From: Clostridia bacterium
GTDB lineage: Bacteria > Bacillota > Clostridia > Christensenellales > Aristaeellaceae
Assembly (NCBI GenBank): GCA_900769875.1
Contig: CAAGII010000015.1
Span: forward strand, 1-37,101
DNA length: 37,101 nucleotides
Direction: 5' to 3'
Below, in pieces: positions 23,887-31,077 of this stretch. The notes under the pieces were generated by a model, which searched no databases, was not told where the DNA came from, and saw only the letters and a list, made by a program, of their open reading frames with translations. Position 1 is the first letter of the stretch, and every line of letters starts with the position of its first letter. A program made the translations under genes and the position numbers.

Positions 23887-25377
23887 TTACTCATCGTTTG
23901 CAGCAGGATTGTTGCCGCCCATGTTTCCGACAGCTTGCGTTGCCAGCATCGCGTCAATGGACTGCGAAAGCTGTTCCTTTTGCAGCTTTTCAATGGCGGT
24001 TCTGGCTTGTGCCTCAGTTTCGCCGAAATACCACATACGGAACTCCACCTTGCCCATGATACCCTGAGAAAGCAGTTCCAGGCGTTCGCCCAACTGCTGC
24101 GAGGCATCTGTGATTATGCTGTCATCCCATTCAAAGGACAGGTCATACTCACCTTCCGGCGCGAGGTGGTACATGGTAGCATATTTATCCATTGCACGAA
24201 CCACGTCACGGAGGCAATGTTCAAGCGCGGTCTGGTTGTCGGCGATTGTGGCATAGGTTCGTTGCCGGACGATTCGCAACTCCGTTGCTGTTCTCGCTTC
24301 CTGATTCGCGTCGGAAACAGTTCCACGCGCCAGACCGCAAGCATCCTCGATGCGCATGAGAAGCTGATTCAGACCGTTAAACAGGGAAGAATCACGAATG
24401 GACGGGGAAAACACGTTGTAGTTGTCATCCTTGCCCAAATCAATGCCTCGGAAAAGGCGGTCATTCAGTTTCGGCATTTCCATCTTTCCGGGGGCGTTTT
24501 TCTGCGGCTTGAGCGCGGATGGGTCAACATCAATCGCCAGCTCGCTTCCCTCATACTCCCACAGAATGCGAGAATACTGGAAGTCGGCTTCTTTGATGAT
24601 GTTTACTGCCTTATTGAACACAGAAACACCCATAGGGGCTTCCACATCAACATTGTTTGCCGCCGCCGTTTTGAACCAGCCAAACATTTGACCGCCAGTA
24701 TCCGTGAGCAGTGCTTCGGGAACCGCTTCTGCCCATTGCGGAACATCAGTCAGCGGAATTTCAACGCCGATGGACTCCTTATTATTGGACTTGAACGCCC
24801 TTTGCGTGATGGAGATACCATCCTGGGTTGCGGTATGCCGTTCCAGCCGCGTATATGTTACCTTGCCGTCCTGATAGCTGTCTCTGAAAATGACATCCTT
24901 GAGGTTTCCGTCATCGTCAAAGGCGATAGGGTACAGGCTCCATGCCGTAGAGCAATCGAAATAGATATGCCCATCTTTGGGATACGGCTTGATCGTCATA
25001 CCGCCGGACGCGCAAGCCTGCTCCAGTTTAGGACGAATACACCTCATCAGCTTTTCAAACTCAGCCTTGAGATATTCTGCCCGCGGGCTTTTCGTTTCGT
25101 TTCCTTCCGAATCGGCTTTTCCGCTAATATTCCATTTGACTTCCAGGAGCACTTGACGCGCGACTTCCGAGCAAATGAGGGATGGAAGGTTGAGGCTCTT
25201 GACCTTGCCGGCTTCCAGCCACGGCGGGTCATCGGTGTACATCCTGTACCAGAGGTCGAGCGCGTCAACCATTTCAGCCGAAAGCGGGGAGTCAATGCGC
25301 TCAACCGCCGCAATATCCTTAAACGGGAACATACGATGTATCACCTGCCTAACAAAATTCATAAGTCGAGAAAACAA
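23887..25377 (-). CDS. Portal protein
   Basis: 496 aa. Dodecameric DNA channel and motor dock. MFSRLMNFVRQVIHRMFP at the start, WYRMYTDDPPWL, SLICSEVARQVLLEVKWNISG, LFRGIDLGKDDNYNVFSPSIRDSSL..LNQLLMRIEDACGLARGTVSD and ATELRIVRQRTYATI fit A118/SPP1-like Firmicutes portals. TTG start is preferred because GGTGA lies 7 nt upstream and the N-terminus is that of the family; the next ATG (25362) has no SD. It is 15 nt after TerL. Confidence 0.93.
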   Translation of the reverse strand: MFSRLMNFVRQVIHRMFPFKDIAAVERIDSPLSAEMVDALDLWYRMYTDDPPWLEAGKVKSLNLPSLICSEVARQVLLEVKWNISGKADSEGNETKSPRAEYLKAEFEKLMRCIRPKLEQACASGGMTIKPYPKDGHIYFDCSTAWSLYPIAFDDDGNLKDVIFRDSYQDGKVTYTRLERHTATQDGISITQRAFKSNNKESIGVEIPLTDVPQWAEAVPEALLTDTGGQMFGWFKTAAANNVDVEAPMGVSVFNKAVNIIKEADFQYSRILWEYEGSELAIDVDPSALKPQKNAPGKMEMPKLNDRLFRGIDLGKDDNYNVFSPSIRDSSLFNGLNQLLMRIEDACGLARGTVSDANQEARTATELRIVRQRTYATIADNQTALEHCLRDVVRAMDKYATMYHLAPEGEYDLSFEWDDSIITDASQQLGERLELLSQGIMGKVEFRMWYFGETEAQARTAIEKLQKEQLSQSIDAMLATQAVGNMGGNNPAANDE

Positions 25378-25392
25378 ATACCGTCACCGCCT

Positions 25393-26637
25393 TTACTGTC
25401 CCTTGCGTTTCCATACGCGGTTGAGTGCATAGCGTACAGCGTCGATAGAGTGGTTGTTTGCATCGGGATAGCCGCTCACAACGTCACCGTCTGCCGTGCG
25501 CTCGTATTCGTAATGCGTGAACTCCCGCGTCGTTTCAGGGCATCGGACGGGATCAATGACAATCGCCTTGAGGGATTGAAGCCACTTCATGCTGTACCGC
25601 ACACTGTCCGGGCCTTTTTCAGCCCCGCGACAGAAGCACCCATAACTGCGCAAATCGGATACGCTTTTCGGTTCTGCGCTATCTGCCGTAAGCAAGTCAT
25701 CCCCGGTCATGCCCTTTTCAGACTGGAGCATTTTCCATAGGTCAGCATTGCTTGTTTTCACAACGCGCAGCTCATCGAAAATGTAGAGCGTCAACTGCGC
25801 CGGATTGTAGCAGCACTTCACCCAATGCGCGGGGTCGGGATACCAGCCAAAATCCAAACCGAAATAGATGCTTCCAAACGTCGATATTTCACTGTCTGGA
25901 ATCTCACGGATAACCAGATTGTCAAACACTTCGCCGCCCGTGCCTGTGACTTCGCCCAGGTATTCATGCCGATAGGCTTTGGGGTGCATGATGGCAAGTT
26001 CAAGGGCATCATTGAAGAACTGCTGGCCCAACCATTCAGGAGGGACAGTTCTGTAATCGGATGAATGGACAAGGGTATCACGGTTCGGGCGCAGAACTTC
26101 TTCATTCATGAAGTTGGACTGCGTTTCCGGCGGGTTGAAGGACATAAAATTCCAATACAGGTCGCCGCCGCGTCGTGCGGACTGCAAAACAGATCGAATT
26201 TCTTTCATCCCGGAAAATTGGTCCGCTTCCTCAAACCATGTGATACCAAAATAGCCCCGTGGGGCTTTGATGGATTTGATTTTCATAGGGTCATCCAATC
26301 CACGAAACAGGATGATTTGACCCGTCTTTTCGCGCTTAATCTGCATCGGTGAAACGCGACAGGTGAACTCATCACCCAATCCCAGCTTGTCAATGGCAAA
26401 CTGCATCTGACCGAAAACAGAGTCGCGCAGGGTTTTACCCGTTTTTCGCACAATCAGCGCGTTTACGTCGGGATGCTCAAGCATTATGAGCGGAATCGTG
26501 AATCCGATGAAGGACGATTTCAGCGAACCGCGCCCTCCCTTGAGGATGTACTGCGAATGGTGATGGTCAAGCACATCTTCCAGAAGTGCGTCGTAGTTTG
26601 GTGCAATCAAATCCTCGATGAAGATGTCATCCATCAT
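25393..26637 (-). CDS. Terminase large subunit
   Basis: 414 aa, PBSX/Terminase_3 type. ATPase: Walker A GGRGSLKSS at 34-42 and Walker B GITWFEEAD at 131-139. Nuclease: Asp262 in FGLDFGWYPDP, Asp319 in TADSAEPKSV and Asp392/Asp399 in PDANNHSIDAVRYAL. It cuts and pumps DNA into the prohead. ATG with GGGGTGA upstream, overlapping the small subunit gene by 11 nt. Confidence 0.97.
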   Translation of the reverse strand: MMDDIFIEDLIAPNYDALLEDVLDHHHSQYILKGGRGSLKSSFIGFTIPLIMLEHPDVNALIVRKTGKTLRDSVFGQMQFAIDKLGLGDEFTCRVSPMQIKREKTGQIILFRGLDDPMKIKSIKAPRGYFGITWFEEADQFSGMKEIRSVLQSARRGGDLYWNFMSFNPPETQSNFMNEEVLRPNRDTLVHSSDYRTVPPEWLGQQFFNDALELAIMHPKAYRHEYLGEVTGTGGEVFDNLVIREIPDSEISTFGSIYFGLDFGWYPDPAHWVKCCYNPAQLTLYIFDELRVVKTSNADLWKMLQSEKGMTGDDLLTADSAEPKSVSDLRSYGCFCRGAEKGPDSVRYSMKWLQSLKAIVIDPVRCPETTREFTHYEYERTADGDVVSGYPDANNHSIDAVRYALNRVWKRKGQ

Positions 26638-27217
26638 CCTGATTCACCCCGGACTGTTCAGCTCCAGCGGCTTCTTCTGCCGCCTCACCGATGGCCTTCA
26701 TCGCTTCGACCATCGCAAGCCTCGCAGCCGCTCGTGTAGCTTCGTCCTCCTCGCTCACGGCTTCCCGCGGCTTCTCTCCCCGGATGAGGTGTACCCGCAC
26801 CCCTCCAGCAGCTTCCACCGCGTCGGCATCTGCTGTTACGGTCAGACCGGGCGGGGATTCATCTTCTTTCGGGTCAACACCGAGCATCTTGCATATCCAA
26901 TCGCGTGATTCCTTGTCGCCGTTGATGGCGCACTGGAACTGCGAAAACACGACTCTGGAAATCAGCGGCGCCCCGGATTCCGACAACTGATCAACGGACA
27001 GCAGCTTTTCAATGTCAACCGACTTCGCCTTGCCGTTCAGGTTGAGGTTTGCAACCGCCCGAACTGCCGCCCTAATGTCAGCATTCCTTCTCCGCTTCTT
27101 GTGCGCCGCTTCTGCGCCCTTTCGTCGGATAGCTTTTTCTTCTTCCTCAGACAGCACGCCAGAACCGAGGGGCTTTAGGTTCTTGTTTTGCGGACGTTCC
27201 TTTTTTCCACCTTCCAC
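26627..27217 (-). CDS. Terminase small subunit-like protein
   Basis: 196 aa, charged. The N-terminal half is basic (AEAAHKKRRRNADIRAAVRAVANLNLNGK...) with helix-turn-helix-like helices, and the C-terminal half is Ala/Glu-rich. Gene position directly before TerL and charge pattern support recognition of the packaging site. The start is uncertain: GTG at 27217 has the excellent GGAGGTGAGG, while ATG at 27232 lacks an SD (adds 5 residues). Confidence 0.8.
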   Translation of the reverse strand: MEGGKKERPQNKNLKPLGSGVLSEEEEKAIRRKGAEAAHKKRRRNADIRAAVRAVANLNLNGKAKSVDIEKLLSVDQLSESGAPLISRVVFSQFQCAINGDKESRDWICKMLGVDPKEDESPPGLTVTADADAVEAAGGVRVHLIRGEKPREAVSEEDEATRAAARLAMVEAMKAIGEAAEEAAGAEQSGVNQDDG

Positions 27218-27248
27218 ACACCTCACCTCCATTTCTGACAAAACACAA

Positions 27249-27278
27249 ACGGGACAAGGCCGTTTTGCCTTGTCCCGT
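27249..27278 (-). terminator. 12-bp hairpin ahead of terminase genes (attenuator-like)
   Basis: A perfect stem of 12 bp (ACGGGACAAGGC with GCCTTGTCCCGT) and a 6-nt loop, followed on the minus strand by TTTGTGTTTTG. The T-tract is interrupted, so termination may be partial. It lies 29 nt after the small basic gene and before TerS, and would set the ratio between the cassette and the packaging operon. Confidence 0.72.
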
Positions 27279-27307
27279 CATGCTTCTATGCTGTTTGTGT
27301 GGGAGAT

Positions 27308-27481
27308 TTACTTGCACTTCTTCTTGGGAGCGGAAGTCTTAGCAGATGTGGACTTCTTCGCCCCGGAACCAGACTTGCGCTTCGCGGGCGCGTTCATGTC
27401 GTTCTGTTCGGCGAGCGCCGCCGCAAACGCTTTCGCACCACCTTTGGGAATACGAAGTTCCTCATACGTCTTAGTAGCCAT
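27308..27481 (-). CDS. Small Lys/Ala-rich basic protein (cassette copy 2)
   Basis: 57 aa. MATKTYEELRIPKGGAKAF then AALAEQND and a histone H1-like tail of Lys/Ser/Ala (KRKSGSGAKKSTSAKTS, ending PKKKCK). The basic tail suggests nucleic acid binding or packaging with virion DNA (inference). AAGGAGG precedes the ATG. A near-consensus promoter lies 28 bp upstream, so this is the first gene of its own transcript. It shares the MATK start and Lys-rich tail with the 28413-28583 product. Confidence 0.85.
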   Translation of the reverse strand: MATKTYEELRIPKGGAKAFAAALAEQNDMNAPAKRKSGSGAKKSTSAKTSAPKKKCK

Positions 27482-27508
27482 ACATAGCACCTCCTTCACA
27501 CCAGTTAT

Positions 27509-27537
27509 ATTATACATCGGCTATCGCTCTGAGTCAA
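27509..27537 (-). promoter_or_regulatory. Sigma-A-type promoter before the packaging genes
   Basis: Minus strand: TTGACT (complement of 27532-27537), 17-bp spacer, TATAAT (complement of 27509-27514). Eleven of 12 consensus bases at optimal spacing. The predicted start at about 27502 lies shortly before the AAGGAGG of the 27308-27481 gene. This is the only clear housekeeping promoter I found. Confidence 0.88.
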
Positions 27538-27545
27538 CAATCCGG

Positions 27546-28406
27546 CTACTTGCGATACACAAGCACCGAACGGTCAATGACGTTGAAGTATGTGCTGGAA
27601 TTATTCGTACCGTCATAGATGACGTTGTAACCCATCGCCAGCGCCCAGATACTCATATTGTTGCCCTTGAACTTAGAGCCGCTGCTCACATAACCGCCGA
27701 CAGCCTTTGCGAACTTAGGATGCGTCTGCGCAAACGTCTTAGCTTTTTGCGCAAGCTGCGTATCGGAAATAATACGCGCTTTGGACGGATCGAGAACGGC
27801 ATTAACCGTCAAACCGCCATAACCCGTATTCGCGCCGCCAGTTTGCGCAAAATACGTTCCGGCACCATACGCTTGACCGCCAACCTTGCCGCCGATGTAA
27901 TTGAACTTGCTGTACATCATCATGTCCGCAACATTCTGAGCAGTATAGTTAAAATTTACGCCCATAGCGTTAAACGTAATTGGTCTTACGCTACGGGCAA
28001 TGATTTGACTCTGCTGTATTCCGTTGTCGGCCATAAACTGATTAAACGCCGCCTGGTCAAGCACGGTCGGAAGGGCATTCAAACCGGCTTGATACACAAA
28101 CCTCTGCGTCGGGTCGTCAACATCCGAAAGGTGATTCGGCATGATGGCGTTTTTCGATGCGTCCACGAGGTCGGCAAGGTCATCATCCGTCATCTGCGAC
28201 AACGCCGTTACAGCTCCAGGCTGCAACGGCGTGTTCTGATTATTCGGGGTTTGGTTCGCGTTTGCGGGATTGATGGTGTTGACCGGCGGGGTCTGCTGGG
28301 GAGGCGACTGAGGAGGCGTCTGCCCCTGTTGTGTAGCCGGTGTCTGCGGCGGCGCCGGTGACGCCTGCCTGGTCACGCCGCTACTGCGGGTCTTGTTGGA
28401 GGCCAT
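27546..28406 (-). CDS. ADP-ribosyltransferase-like protein (cassette copy 2)
   Basis: 286 aa. N-terminal tag MASNKTRSSGVT followed by a ~60-residue Pro/Gln/Asn linker (PPQTPATQQGQTPPQ...). The folded part has AYGAGTYFAQTGGANTGYG (about 180-198), resembling the GxGxYFA block of PARP/ADP-ribosyltransferase folds, then LDPSKARII and a C-terminal FNVIDRSVLVYRK. Catalytic Glu not identified with certainty. It may be carried in the capsid and modify host proteins at infection, as T4 Alt does (inference). GAGGTGA upstream. Its stop (27546) lies 9 nt upstream of the -35 box of the promoter that drives the following gene. Confidence 0.6.
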   Translation of the reverse strand: MASNKTRSSGVTRQASPAPPQTPATQQGQTPPQSPPQQTPPVNTINPANANQTPNNQNTPLQPGAVTALSQMTDDDLADLVDASKNAIMPNHLSDVDDPTQRFVYQAGLNALPTVLDQAAFNQFMADNGIQQSQIIARSVRPITFNAMGVNFNYTAQNVADMMMYSKFNYIGGKVGGQAYGAGTYFAQTGGANTGYGGLTVNAVLDPSKARIISDTQLAQKAKTFAQTHPKFAKAVGGYVSSGSKFKGNNMSIWALAMGYNVIYDGTNNSSTYFNVIDRSVLVYRK

Positions 28407-28412
28407 CGGGTG

Positions 28413-28583
28413 TCACCTCTTTTTCGCCGCGGGCTTTTTCTTCTTCGCCGCGTTCAGCTCTTTGTTCAGCTCCGCAATTTCCGCTTTCTGCTTCGCAGTC
28501 AGCGGGCCAGGAACGATGCCGTAGCCCTTCGAGGTGAAGCGATCCGTGCCATCAATCCTGTCCTTCGTTTTCTTCGTAGCCAT
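28413..28583 (-). CDS. Small Lys-rich basic protein (cassette copy 1)
   Basis: 56 aa, found by reading the gap between the two transferase-like genes: MATKKTKDRIDGTDRFTSKG, then YGIVPGPLTAKQKAEIAELN and a tail KKKKPAAKKR. GGAGGTATCGTT precedes the ATG, and the stop TGA overlaps the SD region of the next gene. The Lys-rich tail suggests DNA or RNA binding. Together with the 27308-27481 product it makes a pair of similar small proteins, each following a transferase-like gene. Confidence 0.82.
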   Translation of the reverse strand: MATKKTKDRIDGTDRFTSKGYGIVPGPLTAKQKAEIAELNKELNAAKKKKPAAKKR

Positions 28584-28595
28584 AACGATACCTCC

Positions 28596-29450
28596 TTATC
28601 CGATTTCCACCACAAGCGTGATCTGCTTACGGTTCTTCGTTCCGACGGAATAGCCCTCCGCGCGGGCGTTGTTGATGGGGGAAACACTCACACCAACGAT
28701 ACGCTGTGACTGTGATGGGGCCATGATGATTTCACCCAAGCGACCGCCGGGGCCGTCACCCGGCATGAATGCTTGCGTTGCCGCTTTCGCCCTGTATTCA
28801 ATCTTCACCTCACGGGTGGAGAAGGTGGACGGGTCGATAGCGTTCTTGAAGTTGTTGTAGGACGTAGACAGAAACCGATTTTCCGAAAACGTCTTGCCCA
28901 TCAATGCCTTTTGAAGCTGCGATTCAGACATGGTGGTGGTCGAACCGTGAATACCGAACTGCCCCAACAGGCGGTCCACGAAACTGCCGTGATCGTACCG
29001 CTGGAGGTTGAGGTTGTAGCCCAGGTTGTGCATAGCGTCGAGCAAGCCGTCGCGCGTCGCCATGTGAGTAGGCGACATAGGCAGGCCGTTCATCATTTCC
29101 CAGTTCATATTCTGAGACGGTGAATGCACGCCGTCACCGCCATAGGCAACGGGTTCGGGGTTCGACACGAGGTAATTCTGCCGCGCAACCTCCGAATCAA
29201 TGCCGAATTGCTGCTGCTGGAAGTAACCGCGCCCGTTAAACAGGTCATGGAATCCGGCAGGGTCAGTATCGGAAAACTGAGAATTGTTTTGATTCTGCGC
29301 TTGCTGCGCCGTAGGCACAACCTGATTCGGGTCGGCTTGCTGAATGGGGATCTGCGGTTGAGGAGTAGGGTTGCCGCCCGCTTGCATCCTCTGCGTACTG
29401 GTTTGGCGTGGGGAGGTCACACCGCTGCCCCTTGATTTATTCGACGCCAT
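28596..29450 (-). CDS. ADP-ribosyltransferase-like protein (VIP2/exoenzyme type, cassette copy 1)
   Basis: 284 aa. Tag MASNKSRGSGVT, then a ~50-residue Gln/Pro/Asn-rich linker. The C-terminal domain has the elements of R-S-E ADP-ribosyltransferases in order: an early Arg (LQRYDHGSF, about 155), the STS motif FLSTSYN (about 194-200), VKIEYRAKA strand, and LGEIIMAPSQSQRIV with candidate catalytic Glu (about 240). The residue two before the Glu is Leu, not the usual Glu or Gln, so target specificity may be unusual. SD GGGAGGG. Overlaps the DUF4417 gene by 14 nt. Probably an effector acting on host proteins, possibly packaged in the head. Confidence 0.75.
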   Translation of the reverse strand: MASNKSRGSGVTSPRQTSTQRMQAGGNPTPQPQIPIQQADPNQVVPTAQQAQNQNNSQFSDTDPAGFHDLFNGRGYFQQQQFGIDSEVARQNYLVSNPEPVAYGGDGVHSPSQNMNWEMMNGLPMSPTHMATRDGLLDAMHNLGYNLNLQRYDHGSFVDRLLGQFGIHGSTTTMSESQLQKALMGKTFSENRFLSTSYNNFKNAIDPSTFSTREVKIEYRAKAATQAFMPGDGPGGRLGEIIMAPSQSQRIVGVSVSPINNARAEGYSVGTKNRKQITLVVEIG

Positions 29451-30108
29451 TTTCTTTTACCCTCCCTTTGATCTTGCTGGAGAACGTATCAATCTGACAG
29501 ATGATGTTGCCCTTCATGCCGTCGAAAATGCGGCCGTGTACGATAATGCCGGAAGGATGGAGCCTGTCCAGCATTTCATTGTAGCCGGTCATAAAAGAAG
29601 TGTTCCGCTCATCGGACATCGCACTCCCGTCTGTCGAAACAGACACGATGCTGTCCGTCGGGAACCCGTCAAAACAATAATCGAACGTATCAGGGGCACC
29701 CCACATGATTGTGGGAATCACAGTCATGCCGTAGCACTGCCAGTAACAGGCAAGCCACATATTGCGGTACACGTTCCAGATTTTCGCGGCTTTAGGGAAA
29801 TCGCTGTACACCGAAAAGTCGGGAGACATCACCGCCTGAAAACTTGAAAGCAGGGGGATGTACCGTTCGGGGTCAGCCCACAGCCTTTGAAACTGGTAAT
29901 CGTCCAGGTAGAAATGCAAGCCCGTGTTCGCACGTTCTTCTTTGTCCGTGCCGCGGGCAAAATTGAAGCCGATCCAGTTCTTCACGTCGCACTCATGCAC
30001 AGGAAGCATCTTCGGAATGTCGTAATCCCCAGCCCGATTGATGAATGTCGCAAGCTGGAGGTTTTCCCAATTCCTCGTGCGCTTGTAAAGCTCGCTGCTT
30101 GTTGCCAT
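29437..30108 (-). CDS. DUF4417 protein
   Basis: 223 aa. The conserved block GLHFYLDDYQFQRLW and the FDYCFDGFP motif, together with MLPVHECDVKNWIGFNFA and a CYWQCYGMTVIPTIMWG core, mark DUF4417, a family frequent in phages and mobile elements of Clostridia. Function unknown. The ATG at 30108 is chosen for AAAGGAGGGTG; an in-frame extension into 30270 has no support. It is the first gene after the regulatory gap 30109-30352. Confidence 0.88.
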   Translation of the reverse strand: MATSSELYKRTRNWENLQLATFINRAGDYDIPKMLPVHECDVKNWIGFNFARGTDKEERANTGLHFYLDDYQFQRLWADPERYIPLLSSFQAVMSPDFSVYSDFPKAAKIWNVYRNMWLACYWQCYGMTVIPTIMWGAPDTFDYCFDGFPTDSIVSVSTDGSAMSDERNTSFMTGYNEMLDRLHPSGIIVHGRIFDGMKGNIICQIDTFSSKIKGRVKENGVE

Positions 30109-30352
30109 CCGGCGCACCCTCCTTTCTGCCGTTTTTACGCATAATAAAGGACCCACACAGACGTGCCCATCGCCTGCGTGAGTCCTGCAAACACCCCGTT
30201 CAGGGCCGCCGCACCTACTGCGGGAAGGAGGCGAACCCGCCAGCGCCGGAACCGTCCGAGACGTGCGCATTGTGCGGAAGCCGATGTTTGCGCATATACC
30301 TTATCACACTTAATTGCTTTTGTCGCGTGACAAACCGTGACAACTTCGACAA
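30109..30352. promoter_or_regulatory. Regulatory gap with operator-like repeats
   Basis: 244 nt without a gene I trust. Near the early side, CGTGACAA occurs twice (30326-30333 and 30336-30343), exactly 10 bp apart, and the first copy is part of TTGTC-GCGT-GACAA (30320-30333), an inverted repeat. An AT-rich stretch with TAAGGTAT follows on the minus strand. This is a plausible late promoter/operator region for the ArpU/sigma-like protein encoded just before it. No consensus -35/-10 pair with good spacing was found. Confidence 0.5.
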
Positions 30353-30850
30353 TCACTCCGACTTGTGCGCTTTCAGATACCGATAGCACGCCCGCCTTGC
30401 TGATTCTGCCTTGTTCCCGCCGCCGATACTGGCCGCAACCTGCTCCCACGACAGCCCATTGACAAAGCGCAGCGTGAATATCTGCCGGAGAAGTGAATCG
30501 TCTATGCCGTCTATGTATGCCTCCAGCCGTTCGCGCTCCAACAGACAAAGCGTTTGCCGAGCAGAAATGGTAACGCACATATTCATGACAGCGTTCTTCT
30601 TTCGCAGGATGTTGCTTTCAAGCTGTCCGATACGCAGCACCATGCTTTCGACCGGGCTTCCGACGTTGTGCGCTTTCGGTATATCAGACAGGGGCGGGGA
30701 TGAACAATCACCGATGGACTCGCGCAGTTCCCGCAAAAGCTGTTCATCTTCGCGGCAGTCTGCCTCCAGCTCCGCAAGCTGCCGCATGTTCAATTCCACT
30801 TCGCGGTTGAGGTGGTACAGCTTTGATAGCTCCTTTACGGTCACGATCAT
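30353..30850 (-). CDS. Sigma region 4 / ArpU-like late transcription regulator
   Basis: 165 aa. Helical N-terminus; the C-terminal LLRQIFTLRFVNGLSWEQVA then SIGGGNKAESARRACYRYLK has the shape of a sigma-70 region 4 helix-turn-helix (FxLRFVxGLSWEQVA). Proteins of this type (ArpU/RinA-like) stand right before the packaging genes and activate late transcription. It overlaps the previous gene by ATGA. The adjacent repeats at 30320-30343 are a candidate binding site. Confidence 0.85.
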   Translation of the reverse strand: MIVTVKELSKLYHLNREVELNMRQLAELEADCREDEQLLRELRESIGDCSSPPLSDIPKAHNVGSPVESMVLRIGQLESNILRKKNAVMNMCVTISARQTLCLLERERLEAYIDGIDDSLLRQIFTLRFVNGLSWEQVAASIGGGNKAESARRACYRYLKAHKSE

Positions 30851-31077
30851 TCACCCCAATTCACGGCTGAGTGCTTGTCGCCGTCCCTCGACGGGTTCTT
30901 TCCGGCGATCCCAAGCCGCCGCACGCATTCCGGGCAGATGCAAATGCTTGCATTGGAACCGTGCCTCCACCCATCGGGAATATCATACATCTTTTCATTG
31001 TACGGGGTGGATGCCTCATGCGCCTTTTCCATCGCGCCGCACACATCGCACACAGCGACTTTGATAGTTTCAATCAT
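30847..31077 (-). CDS. Small zinc-ribbon-like protein
   Basis: 76 aa. Two Cys pairs, CDVC (about 10-13) and CICPEC (about 46-51), separated by a region with W and H residues, would bind one zinc. ATG at 31077 with AAGGAAA upstream; overlaps the SNF2 gene end by 8 nt. Probably an early regulatory or nucleic-acid-binding protein; no family. Confidence 0.75.
   Translation of the reverse strand: MIETIKVAVCDVCGAMEKAHEASTPYNEKMYDIPDGWRHGSNASICICPECVRRLGIAGKNPSRDGDKHSAVNWGE

Noticed and set aside
27012..28361. 449-codon + strand open frame opposite TerS and the transferase-like gene
   Set aside because: Arg/Leu-rich shadow of minus-strand codons, no SD, no recognisable domain.
30135..30578. 147-codon minus-strand frame with a hydrophobic C-terminus in the regulatory gap
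   Set aside because: Its first half overlaps the sigma-like gene out of frame, it has no SD, and the hydrophobic end is too short to judge.
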